DNA of 64,000 nucleotides, from contig JAAYIK010000007.1 of NCBI GenBank assembly GCA_012523465.1, forward strand, positions 1-64,000, read 5' to 3'. Source of the stretch: Lysobacteraceae bacterium. Lineage in GTDB: Bacteria > Pseudomonadota > Gammaproteobacteria > Nitrococcales > AK92. Positions 33,593 to 40,805 of the stretch are shown piece by piece (the stretch's first letter is position 1; the number at the start of each line of letters is the position of its first letter). The notes below the pieces were generated by a model that saw only the letters and a program-made list of their open reading frames with translations, made no database searches and was not told where the DNA came from. The position numbers and the translations under genes are program-made.

Positions 33593-34111
33593 GTGGCGTG
33601 GACTCCGGCGCGGAGCGCTTGATTGCTGTGCGGTGGTTTGCTGCTGGGGCTCGGCTTGATCGGGCTGGCCTGGGGGCAGGATGGCGAGCGCACGCGCAGC
33701 AGCTACGGCAGCTATGGCGAGCCGGTGGTGCGGCCGGTGCTGCCAACGCCCGGGCAGGGCCTGGCCGTCGGAGCGCTGTCCGAACCGTCGCCAAGCGCCG
33801 CTGTTCCGACGCCGAAGGAGCAGCTGGCCCAGGCGCGCCGCCTGCTGGGGCAGGCCGTGACCGGGCGCGACGGCGCCGCGCTGGGGACGGTGCGCGGGAT
33901 CGCCCGCGCTCGCGAAGGTGCTGCCGTGCTGCATGCGGTGGTGGCCATCACCGGCTTTCTGGGACTGGACAAAAAGCACGTCCTGGTGCCGGTGGAACGG
34001 CTAACGCCACAGGCCGACAAGGTCTGGGCCGATTTCGACCAGGATGAGCTGGAGCGGATGCTCGAGTATCAGCCGGAACTGTTCGACCTGGTGCTGCCAG
34101 GAGAAACGTAG
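33593..34111 (+). pseudogene. PRC-barrel domain protein, exported, with in-frame TGA in the signal peptide
   Basis: A strong AGGAGG (33579-33584) with 8-nt spacing leads to a GTG at 33593. This frame reads MAWTPARSA, then TGA (33620-33622), then LLCGGLLLGLGLIGLAWGQ and a 130-residue C-terminal part with a PRC-barrel (ARRLLGQAVTGRDGAALGTV, then a KKHVLVPVERL strand). Together this looks like one signal peptide interrupted by a stop. A TTG right after the stop (33623) could restart a 162-residue protein, but its N-terminus would have no basic residue. Either a nonsense mutation, a sequencing error or re-initiation. Function unknown. Confidence 0.55.
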
Positions 34112-34122
34112 GGGCGCAGCGC

Positions 34123-34749
34123 TCAACGCCCCGGTCCTGGCGCCGCGCCTACGGCGGTGGCGATACTCCGCAATGCCTCGACGACGGCCTGGGCGAGCGC
34201 CTGGTTGGCCGCCGCGACGCCGGCCGCGGCATCATCGGCGGTCGTGGGAGCCTGGGTCTCGATCAGCCAGGAGCCTAGCAGGCTGCGTTCCGGCAGACGG
34301 ATCAGCTGCATTCTGAGACGGAGCAAAAAAGCCCCCGCACCGTCCTCGGTCACGATCTGTTCCAGCCGCAGCAGCTGGGTGGTGAGCAAATAGTCGGCAG
34401 CCAGTCGGCCGTCGTCCACCACCGCCGCGAACAGACCTGAGCGCTCCAGCGCGGCGGCAAGAACGGCCGCCAGCATGCGGGGCGGCGTATCGGCCCAGCG
34501 GCTGCGGGTATAGTAGCGGATCTGATGCGGAGCGGTACGATAAGCGATGCCGCGGGTATCGGCGCCGGCCTCGGCCTGCGGCCGCGCCAGGCGCAGCACC
34601 CCGCCCTGGGGCGGCAGCGTCGGCACCGTGGCCGGATCCAGCTCCAGCCGGTAGGATACTGGCGCCGGCGGCGACAGGGTGGTGCAGCCGGCCAGTAGCA
34701 AAGCCAGGCCAGCAGCCAGCAGCGGAACGATGGCGCGTGGCGACGTCAT
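34123..34749 (-). CDS. ABC-type transport auxiliary lipoprotein (PqiC/DUF330-like)
   Basis: 208 residues. A lipobox LALLLAGC gives a lipidated Cys22. The mature part begins with PVSYRLELDPATVP, as in auxiliary lipoproteins that accompany MlaD/PqiB systems. It is likely anchored in the outer membrane and acts with the transporter upstream. It overlaps the MlaD-like gene by 4 bp and ends the operon, 11 bp from the convergent PRC-barrel gene. Confidence 0.85.
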   Translation of the reverse strand: MTSPRAIVPLLAAGLALLLAGCTTLSPPAPVSYRLELDPATVPTLPPQGGVLRLARPQAEAGADTRGIAYRTAPHQIRYYTRSRWADTPPRMLAAVLAAALERSGLFAAVVDDGRLAADYLLTTQLLRLEQIVTEDGAGAFLLRLRMQLIRLPERSLLGSWLIETQAPTTADDAAAGVAAANQALAQAVVEALRSIATAVGAAPGPGR

Positions 34750-35666
34750 TCTCCCGGTCCCGGTTCCATCCGTGGGCGGCCGAACAGCAGCATGCGCGGA
34801 TTTTCGCGCAGTTCCTCCGCCAGTCGGTTCAGGTTGTCGGTCAGCGCCTGCAGCTCGATGAGCAGCCCGTTGAGCTCAGGTATGGTGGTGCGGCCGACCT
34901 GGGCCAGCTCCTGCCGACTCTGCGCGACTGCTCCCTGCAGCTGCTGGCCGACCTGCTCCAGCTGCGCCGCCAGCTCCTGCCAACGGGCGGCGGCGGCCTG
35001 CGCCTGGGACAACGCCTCAGGCAGCTGCGCCGCCGCCTCGGCGCTCCGGTTCAGCAGCTGCTCGGCAGCTCGCAGTGTGCTCTCCAGTCGCTCCCCGTTG
35101 GCAGCGAGCAGGGTGGAGAACTCGGCCAGACCGCCCAAGATGCGCTTCAGGTTGTCCTGATTTTCCTCGTCCAACAGGGCCGCCACTTGCCCGGCCATCT
35201 GGTCCAGGGTATCCAGTCCCCGGCTGAGGGCCTCATCGAGCCGGCTGAACAGCGAAGGCTCGCTGGGAATGACCGGATAGGGACTGGCTTGACTGAGCAA
35301 CGGCGGCGCCTGCAGCGTGCCGCCGGTCAGCTCGATGTGGACCACGCCAGTCACGCCCTGCGGGTCGAGCTTGGCCCGGGTGTCGGTCTTGATGGGGGTA
35401 CCTTCCTGCACGGCAATGAGCACATGCACGCGCTCCGGGTTTTGGTCCACCAGCTCCAGCCGCTCGACGCGGCCAACCACCACCCCGCGGTAGGTCACCG
35501 GGGCATTGGGGTAGAGGCCCGATACCGATTCCTGAAAATAGATGGAATAGCGAGTTTGGCGCTGCAGTCCGACATCCGAGCCCAGCCACAGCCCCAGGCC
35601 GATCAGAGCAGCGCTGAGTACTATCACGAAGACGCCGACGGCGGCGTAGCTCACTCGGCTTTCCAT
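34746..35666 (-). CDS. MlaD-family (MCE domain) substrate-binding protein
   Basis: 306 residues. One N-terminal transmembrane helix (residues 7-29) anchors it in the inner membrane, facing the periplasm. A single MCE domain follows (about 38-115, YSIYFQESVSGLYPNAPVTY, then GVVVGRV). After that comes a long Ala/Gln/Leu-rich helical tail to the end, with coiled-coil character. MCE rings carry phospholipids between membranes. Translationally linked to both neighbours (16-bp overlap upstream, 4-bp downstream). Confidence 0.92.
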   Translation of the reverse strand: MESRVSYAAVGVFVIVLSAALIGLGLWLGSDVGLQRQTRYSIYFQESVSGLYPNAPVTYRGVVVGRVERLELVDQNPERVHVLIAVQEGTPIKTDTRAKLDPQGVTGVVHIELTGGTLQAPPLLSQASPYPVIPSEPSLFSRLDEALSRGLDTLDQMAGQVAALLDEENQDNLKRILGGLAEFSTLLAANGERLESTLRAAEQLLNRSAEAAAQLPEALSQAQAAAARWQELAAQLEQVGQQLQGAVAQSRQELAQVGRTTIPELNGLLIELQALTDNLNRLAEELRENPRMLLFGRPRMEPGPGE

Positions 35667-36427
35667 GTTCGCTCCCGTGCCTGCTGCATGCGCGATGCGC
35701 TGAAGTAGCGCCGGATCTCCGGATGCGGGCTGGCGGCCAGAGCGGCAACCGTGTCGGTGGCCAGGACTTTGCCTCCGCTGAGGAAAGCCACTCGGTCGGC
35801 GGTGCGCCAGAGCGAGTCCGGGTCGTGGGTGACCATGACCACGGTGAGATCCAGTAGCTGCTTAAGCTCCAGGATCAGCCTGTCGAAAGCGGCGGCGCCG
35901 GCCGGGTCGAGGCCGGAGGTGGGCTCGTCCAGAAACAGCAGCTCCGGGTCCAGCGCCAGGGCCCGGGCCACCGCGGCACGCTTGATCATGCCGCCGCTGA
36001 GCTCGCTGGGGTAGCGCGCGGCAGCCTCCACTGGCAGCCCCGCCAGTCGCAGCTTAAGCAGGGCTAGCTCCCGTACCAGGCGCGGACTCAGCCGTGCGTG
36101 TTCCATGATCGGAAAGGCGATGTTCTCCAGCACCGTCAGCGAGGTGAATAGCGCGCCGTGCTGGAACATCACGCCCATGCGCCGCCACAGCAAGCGGGCC
36201 GCAGCCATCGACAGGCGCCGCGTAGGCTGTCCGAACAGCACGATCTCGCCACCGGCGGGCCGCTCCAGCATGAGGATTTGCCGTAGCAGCGCCGTCTTGC
36301 CGCTGCCGCTGTCGCCGACGATGGCCAGGATCTCGCCCCGGCGCACCTCGAGGTTCAGGCCGCGGTGGACGATCTTCGTCCCGTAGCGGGTTTCCAGGTC
36401 GTGGACTGCGATCGGCGCTGCGCTCAT
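35651..36427 (-). CDS. MlaF-type ABC transporter ATPase
   Basis: 258 residues. Walker A is GDSGSGKTALLRQI, the Q-loop lies in VMFQHGALFTSL, the signature is SELSGGMIKRAAVARAL, and Walker B is LLFLDEPTSGLDP. The GALFTSLTVLEN stretch is typical of MlaF/Ttg2A proteins. It powers the permease encoded just upstream, whose stop it overlaps by 4 bp. Confidence 0.95.
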   Translation of the reverse strand: MSAAPIAVHDLETRYGTKIVHRGLNLEVRRGEILAIVGDSGSGKTALLRQILMLERPAGGEIVLFGQPTRRLSMAAARLLWRRMGVMFQHGALFTSLTVLENIAFPIMEHARLSPRLVRELALLKLRLAGLPVEAAARYPSELSGGMIKRAAVARALALDPELLFLDEPTSGLDPAGAAAFDRLILELKQLLDLTVVMVTHDPDSLWRTADRVAFLSGGKVLATDTVAALAASPHPEIRRYFSASRMQQARERTWKAE

Positions 36428-37587
36428 AGCTCGAAAATGTTGAAGACAATGGAGAACAGGGCGTCGGCCACGATCACCAGAAAAATGCTGAGAACCACGC
36501 TGGCGGTGGTCGCGCGCCCGACCTCCTCGGCGCTGCCACGTACCCGAAAACCGTGAAAGCAGCCGACCAGCGTGATGATGGCGGCGAACACTGGCGTTTT
36601 GACCATGCCGACCCAGAGCGTGCTGTTTGGCAGCTGGGCCGGCAAGCGTTCCAAAAAGGTGTGGATGCCGATGCCAAGCAGTGACTGGGCCGCCAGCATG
36701 CCGCCTAGTAGGCCGAGGCAGTCGGCGAACACGGTCAGCAGCGGCAGCGCCACCAGCAGCGCGATCAGTTTGGGCAACACCAGGATCTCGAACGGTGCGA
36801 TGCCCATGGTGCGCAAGGCGGCCACCTCCTCGGTGACCTGCATGGTGCCTATTTCGGCCGTGTAGCTGGAGCCGGTGCGGCCGGCGACGATGATGGCGGT
36901 GATCAGGGGCCCCATCTCGCGCAGGATGGTCATCGCCACCAGCTCGACGATGAAAATGCTGGCGCCGTAGCGCTGCAATGGAAGTCCGCCCTGGTAGGCG
37001 ATAACCACGCCGACCAGGAACATCAGCAGCCCGATGATGGGCACGGCGGCGGCGCCAGCACGCTGGATCTCGGCGGCCACCTGGCGCCAGCGGATCCGCT
37101 GCGGCTGCAGCAACAGCGGCTGTGCCTGCAGCGTGCCCTGGCCGAGAAAGGCCAGCAGCTGGAAACCCTGCCGCAGTAAATCGAGCGTGAGCCTGCCCAG
37201 CCTTACTAAAGGGCCGGGCGGTTGGTGCGGAGCGGGCAAGCCGCCCGGCCGCGAGCGGGTCAGCTCTAGCAGCGCGAGATGGTCCGCCGGCACCTGGTGT
37301 GGAACCAGCTCTACGCCGGCGTTTTGCAGTCGTTGCATGAGCTGGTTGAGCAGCAGGGCGCCGGCGCTATCCATGCGCTGGACCGGTGCCGTGCTCAGCA
37401 GCCAGCGGCCGGGCGACAGCTGGAGGCGCTGCAGCGCGGGCTCGACCGCGTGCAGCGCCAGGATGGTCCAGTCACCGCTGCACTGCAGCTGCTGTTCCGC
37501 AGGCAGCACGGAGAATCGCGCCGGTTCGGGCCGAGTGTGAACGTTGTTTGCGATGGCCGCCCCTCCGCTGGTGGGCCGGTGTTGCAC
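36424..37587 (-). CDS. MlaE-type phospholipid permease with N-terminal STAS domain
   Basis: About 387 residues if the GTG at 37587 is used (GGGAG 10 nt upstream); a TTG at 37632 is the other option, so the start is uncertain. Residues 1-110 resemble a STAS domain (MDSAGALLLNQLMQRLQNAG). The rest is an MlaE permease with the signature GRTGSSYTAEIGTMQVTEEV and AALRTMGIAPFE. In E. coli the STAS partner, MlaB, is a separate protein; here it is fused. No mlaC-like gene follows, so this is a three-component core plus a lipoprotein. Confidence 0.88.
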   Translation of the reverse strand: MQHRPTSGGAAIANNVHTRPEPARFSVLPAEQQLQCSGDWTILALHAVEPALQRLQLSPGRWLLSTAPVQRMDSAGALLLNQLMQRLQNAGVELVPHQVPADHLALLELTRSRPGGLPAPHQPPGPLVRLGRLTLDLLRQGFQLLAFLGQGTLQAQPLLLQPQRIRWRQVAAEIQRAGAAAVPIIGLLMFLVGVVIAYQGGLPLQRYGASIFIVELVAMTILREMGPLITAIIVAGRTGSSYTAEIGTMQVTEEVAALRTMGIAPFEILVLPKLIALLVALPLLTVFADCLGLLGGMLAAQSLLGIGIHTFLERLPAQLPNSTLWVGMVKTPVFAAIITLVGCFHGFRVRGSAEEVGRATTASVVLSIFLVIVADALFSIVFNIFEL

Positions 37588-37676
37588 ATCCCTGCTGCTC
37601 CCAATCCTGCCGCTCGCAGTCGCGAGGCGCAACGGTAGCGACCGCCATCATTGCGCCTGTCGCCAGCCGGCGACGC

Positions 37677-37692
37677 TTAGGAGCTCTCCTAG
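37677..37692. promoter_or_regulatory. Dyad 1, TTAGG-N6-CCTAG
   Basis: Half-sites TTAGG and CCTAG are separated by six bases; the core TAGGAG-CT-CTCCTA is a perfect palindrome. It is centred at 37684.5, exactly 23 bp from dyad 2. A dimeric regulator site is the simplest reading. Confidence 0.55.
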
Positions 37693-37699
37693 AGGCGAA

Positions 37700-37715
37700 C
37701 TAGGGACAAGCCTAG
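37700..37715. promoter_or_regulatory. Dyad 2, CTAGG-N6-CCTAG
   Basis: A perfect inverted repeat (ACTAGG/CCTAGT, 37699-37716, 6-bp spacer) with the same architecture as dyad 1. If the -10 is TAGAGT at 37739-37744, the centre falls near -44, an activator position. The response regulator encoded downstream is a natural candidate to bind it. Confidence 0.6.
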
Positions 37716-37738
37716 TGTCGCAACCCGGCATCCGTGGC

Positions 37739-37744
37739 TAGAGT
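37739..37744 (+). promoter_or_regulatory. Candidate -10 of the small-RNA promoter
   Basis: TAGAGT lies 23 bases after dyad 2, with no recognisable -35, as expected of an activated promoter. It would start a transcript near 37751. Confidence 0.35.
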
Positions 37745-37750
37745 TTTTGG

Positions 37751-37866
37751 TGCAAGGACTTCCTGCCGTCATCCCCCCCAAGGCGGCAGGGTCAGCCAGA
37801 GAAGGTGTTGTTCAGGAATGCATCTATGCCATCCATCCGGCGCGGTTCCCGCCGCGCCGTTTTTTT
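37751..37866 (+). ncRNA. Candidate small RNA with C-rich loop and intrinsic terminator
   Basis: No plus-strand gene precedes the strong terminator at 37839-37866, so a short transcript (about 115 nt) is implied. It would contain a 7-bp stem CCTGCCG/CGGCAGG (37762-37768, 37784-37790). The 15-nt loop of that stem carries seven consecutive C. Such loops in known small RNAs pair with Shine-Dalgarno sequences. Two GGA motifs (37756, 37816) could alternatively bind CsrA/RsmA. The 5' end is inferred; an attenuator for the response-regulator gene is the main alternative. Confidence 0.4.
37839..37866 (+). terminator. Orphan plus-strand intrinsic terminator
   Basis: Stem GGCGCGG/CCGCGCC with a 6-nt loop, then G and seven T. 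The reverse strand has no T-run. It lies 113 bp before the response-regulator start, and no plus-strand gene ends upstream of it. Confidence 0.85.
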
Positions 37867-37941
37867 GCCGACTCCCTCTTGGCCCGATGAGGTGATCGAC
37901 GTGGGTGTAACAATGCGAACGGCGCAACGCTCAGCCAACAC

Positions 37942-37955
37942 TATACTTTCAGTAT
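37942..37955 (+). promoter_or_regulatory. Candidate -10 and dyad before the response regulator
   Basis: TATACT at 37942-37947 is a good -10; it overlaps a small dyad ATACT-TTC-AGTAT. A clear -35 is missing. It would allow the regulator to be transcribed independently of the upstream terminator. Confidence 0.4.
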
Positions 37956-37978
37956 CTTCGGCAGCAAGAAGCTACGTC

Positions 37979-38620
37979 ATGGAACAGCGAGCAACTGTCT
38001 ACGTTGTCGACGACGATGCGGCGATGCGGGATTCTCTGTGCTGGCTGCTGTCGTCGGTTTCCTTGAAAGCCAAGGCTTTTGCCAGCGCCGACGAGTTCCT
38101 GCGGGAGTGGGATCCCAATGCCCCCGGGTGCCTGCTGCTGGATCTGCGCATGCCTGGTCTGAACGGCCTGGAGCTGCAGGAGCGGCTGGTTCGGGAAGGC
38201 CACCACATCCCCATCATCTTTCTCTCCGGCCACGGCGATGTGCCCACGGCCGTGCGCGCCATGCAGGCCGGTGCGGTGGAATTCCTCACCAAGCCGTTTT
38301 CCGAGCGCTTCCTGCTGGAGCGTGTGCAGGCCGCGCTCGAGCAGGACGCCCAGCAGCGCAAACAGCGGCGCCAGACCGAGGTGTTGCGAGCCCGTTACGC
38401 CGTGCTGACGCCGCGCGAGCGGGAGGTGCTTCATCTGGTGGTGGCAGGCAAGGTCAATCGGGAAATCGCCGAGATCCTGTCGATCAGCCAGAAGACGGTC
38501 GAGCTGCATCGATCCAATCTGATGAAGAAAATGCACGCCGACTCGATACCCAGCCTGGTTGCTATGTGCCTGAGCATCGACGAGTGCAGGAAGGCGATGG
38601 GGATGGAGCCCCTTCCCTAG
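37979..38620 (+). CDS. FixJ/NarL-family response regulator
   Basis: 213 residues from the ATG at 37979; a longer frame from 37805 would run through the terminator. The receiver domain (about 5-120) has acidic residues VVDDD at 9-13, phospho-acceptor Asp55 in LLLDLRMPG and the conserved Lys in LTKPF. A LuxR-type HTH follows (LTPREREVLHLVVAGKVNRE, then IAEILSISQKTVELHRSNLM). It resembles FixJ-like regulators paired with a soluble kinase, encoded 168 bp downstream. Likely targets are unknown; the dyads upstream are candidates. Confidence 0.92.
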   Translation: MEQRATVYVVDDDAAMRDSLCWLLSSVSLKAKAFASADEFLREWDPNAPGCLLLDLRMPGLNGLELQERLVREGHHIPIIFLSGHGDVPTAVRAMQAGAVEFLTKPFSERFLLERVQAALEQDAQQRKQRRQTEVLRARYAVLTPREREVLHLVVAGKVNREIAEILSISQKTVELHRSNLMKKMHADSIPSLVAMCLSIDECRKAMGMEPLP

Positions 38621-38682
38621 GATGCATCAGGGCAAACCCGGGTGGTCGGCCGCTGCCGCCTGCTTCCATACTCATGGGCGTG

Positions 38683-38711
38683 CCGTCGCCTTTCCCGCGC
38701 GGCGGCGACGG
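38683..38711 (+). other. Hairpin between response regulator and kinase
   Basis: Stem CCGTCGCC/GGCGACGG with a 13-nt loop, no T-run. It may reduce read-through into the kinase gene, setting the ratio of the two proteins. Confidence 0.35.
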
Positions 38712-38788
38712 GATTCCATAACGAGCAGCCGGCGCTACGGGGCCGACAGGCGCAAGTGCCAGCCTCTGCAGCAGTGTGATCGAATTTG

Positions 38789-40120
38789 ATGAATGAATGG
38801 CTCAGCCCTCGCATCGGCGAGAGGGCGGTTCGAAACCGGCGCATGGAGTCCGACAGCCAACTGGCAACCACGGGGCGCAGCAGGTGTCGCACGGCAGCCT
38901 GGGTGGCGAGCGAGCTGCTGTATCGCGCCGCTTCCATCGCCAATGCCGCCGACAGCACCGATACGGCGGCCAAGAACATCATTCTCGAATTGTGTCAGAC
39001 TGGCCACTGGACCGTCGGCCGTGCCTTCCTGCGTATCAACGGCGAAAGCGCTGAAGGCCCCTGGCTGGTGATATGCGCCGGCACGGGAGTGCTGCCCCCG
39101 GGCTGGCAGGCCGGCGAGCAGCTACTGGCGGCAGGACCGATGAGGCCCGCGCTGGCCCGGATCGCCTGGGAGGAGAACCGCGGCGTGGCTGCCAGCATCG
39201 ACTTCCTGGAAGGGCTGAGCAGCGGCGTGGCGGTGCCAGTGCGCCACTTGGGCCGGGTGCAGGGTGCCATCGAACTGTATGGACCGGGAGCGGTGCCGCA
39301 GGAGCCAGGCTTGCTGGACACGCTGCTGGAGATCGGCGAGCAGCTGGCCCATGTGCTGATGCGCCAGCGGCGCCATCGGGAGGCCTTGCGTCAGCAGCAG
39401 GAGCTGCTGCACATCGGGCGTCTTGCCAGCATGCGCGAGCTGGCCCGCAACCTAGCCCACGAGGTCAACCAGCCGCTGGCGGCCGTGGGCAGCTACGCCG
39501 GTGGTGCCCTCCAGTTGCTGGCGCAGGGACGGGCGGAGCCGGACAAGCTCAAGCGCGCCCTGGAGCAGGTGGGAGTGCAGGCCAAGCGGGCGTCCAACAT
39601 CATCCAGGAGTTTCGGGAATTTCTGCGGCGAGGCGACACCCGGCACGAGCGGCTGGATTTGCGCAAGCTGATCAACGAAACGGCCATGCTGATGGCCAGC
39701 GTGGTGCGCGAAGCCGGCGCCAACCTGGTGGTCAGGCTGCCGCCGGAGCTGCCGGAGATCGAAGGCGACCCGATTCAGCTGCAGCAAGTGCTGATCAATC
39801 TGATCCACAATGCCGTCGAGTCGCTCAGTGGCGCTCCTGCCTCCCGGCGACGCTTGCTGGAGATCGAGGTCGAAGTCGACGAGCAGGTCGAGATTCGGGT
39901 GCGGGATACCGGGGTCGGCATGCCCGGCGAGCTGCTGCCCCAACTGTTCACGCCGTTTCTCACCACCAAGCCGCATGGGCTGGGCATGGGGTTGCCGGTC
40001 AGCCGCTCCATCGTCGAGTTTCATGGCGGTCGCATGAGCGCCGACAACAACCCGGACGGAGGCATGACCTTCCGGGTGCGCCTGCCGCCAGCGCGGTCGC
40101 TGTCTTCCTCGGGGCGGTAA
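38789..40120 (+). CDS. GAF-type sensor histidine kinase, partner of the FixJ-like regulator
   Basis: 443 residues from the ATG at 38789 (an ATG at 38843 is also possible; neither has a good ribosome site). No transmembrane segment is seen, so it is probably cytoplasmic. Residues about 45-190 look GAF-like. The H-box LARNLAHEVNQPLAAVGSYA has His224. The N-box is LINLIHNAVES, and the G-boxes are RDTGVGMPGE and GLGMGLPVSRSIVEFHGG. The dimerisation type resembles FixL/DctB kinases. The signal is unknown. Confidence 0.88.
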   Translation: MNEWLSPRIGERAVRNRRMESDSQLATTGRSRCRTAAWVASELLYRAASIANAADSTDTAAKNIILELCQTGHWTVGRAFLRINGESAEGPWLVICAGTGVLPPGWQAGEQLLAAGPMRPALARIAWEENRGVAASIDFLEGLSSGVAVPVRHLGRVQGAIELYGPGAVPQEPGLLDTLLEIGEQLAHVLMRQRRHREALRQQQELLHIGRLASMRELARNLAHEVNQPLAAVGSYAGGALQLLAQGRAEPDKLKRALEQVGVQAKRASNIIQEFREFLRRGDTRHERLDLRKLINETAMLMASVVREAGANLVVRLPPELPEIEGDPIQLQQVLINLIHNAVESLSGAPASRRRLLEIEVEVDEQVEIRVRDTGVGMPGELLPQLFTPFLTTKPHGLGMGLPVSRSIVEFHGGRMSADNNPDGGMTFRVRLPPARSLSSSGR

Positions 40121-40235
40121 GGCTGGCTGCCGCGTCGCCGGCGCGGCATGGACTGTGCCTTTGTCGCGTTCCAAGCTAGAATCCTGTTCGCTTGTCCCAG
40201 CCAATGATCCCAGCGAATGCAGCAGTTTAGTCCCC

Positions 40236-40535
40236 ATGAACGACGACTTCTCTGTGTACGACCAGGCCGCGTCCCGTGCGGTAGACCTAGGCAATCAGCT
40301 CGCCGATAACGAGCCGAGCGCCGATCTTTGGGACATTGCCGACGGCCTGCTTGCCGGCGCCGTGCAGTATTGGCTGTACACGCGTCAGCCCTGCGACGAT
40401 CCGGGCTGCCAGGACTGCGCGCCCTTGTCCACGGCCGAACTGCGGCTACAGGAGCTGCAGCGGCTGGTCGAGGAGCTAGCGCGCAGCAGCGAATACTTCC
40501 ATACGGCCAACGACTACGGCGCCGGACGCGCCTAG
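40236..40535 (+). CDS. Conserved small hypothetical protein with a Cys cluster
   Basis: 99 residues from the ATG at 40236 (MNDDFSVYDQAASRAVDLGN). Acidic, with a central PCDDPGCQDCAPLSTAE segment whose three Cys (C-x4-C-x2-C) could bind a metal. I have the impression of similar proteins in other gammaproteobacteria but cannot name a function. No signal peptide or membrane segment. An in-frame start at 40155 lacks support. Confidence 0.6.
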   Translation: MNDDFSVYDQAASRAVDLGNQLADNEPSADLWDIADGLLAGAVQYWLYTRQPCDDPGCQDCAPLSTAELRLQELQRLVEELARSSEYFHTANDYGAGRA

Positions 40536-40635
40536 CGCGCCGGTATCTAGCAGGCCGGCTGCGATGCCACGCGTCGCTGCGCAGCCTGGATGCGATGGTG
40601 ATCCAAGCGTAGCCGCCTGTGGCAGGCGCGGCGTC

Positions 40636-40708
40636 CCGCTGGGCACGCTGCGCCTGCCGCGGGCTTTGTCGCTCCGGGGAGAGGCGGCAAGCGCAGCGTG
40701 CCCAGCGG
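40636..40708. repeat. 25-bp inverted repeat (large hairpin) in the gap before the TIGR02587-type gene
   Basis: The arms 40636-40660 and 40684-40708 are complementary over 25 bp with one mismatch (a G-U pair in RNA), around a 23-nt loop. It lies in a 270-bp gap with no gene. There is no T-run. The size and position suggest a dispersed repeat such as a REP or a small MITE rather than a terminator; copy number cannot be seen here. Confidence 0.7.
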
Positions 40709-40805
40709 CAAATCCCGCTCTCCCATCTGGCGCCCCATATCAAAGCCTGATCAAAGTCTATGGGAGTGCGCCGGCGACCGCGGCCGGCGCGCAAGGAGAG
40801 GCAGG

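Larger units (their letters stand above)
37588..37978. other. 391-bp regulatory intergenic region between the Mla-type operon and the two-component genes
   Basis: There is no credible protein gene. It holds two matching dyads (37677-37715), a candidate promoter, a candidate small RNA ending in an intrinsic terminator (37866), and a second possible promoter for the response regulator. The tetramer CTAG occurs four times within about 55 bp (37689, 37700, 37712, 37738). The region separates two divergent units. Confidence 0.6.

Noticed and set aside
33620-33622. UGA recoded as selenocysteine
   Set aside because: The position is in the n-region of a signal peptide, with no SECIS-like hairpin seen; a nonsense change or restart is simpler.
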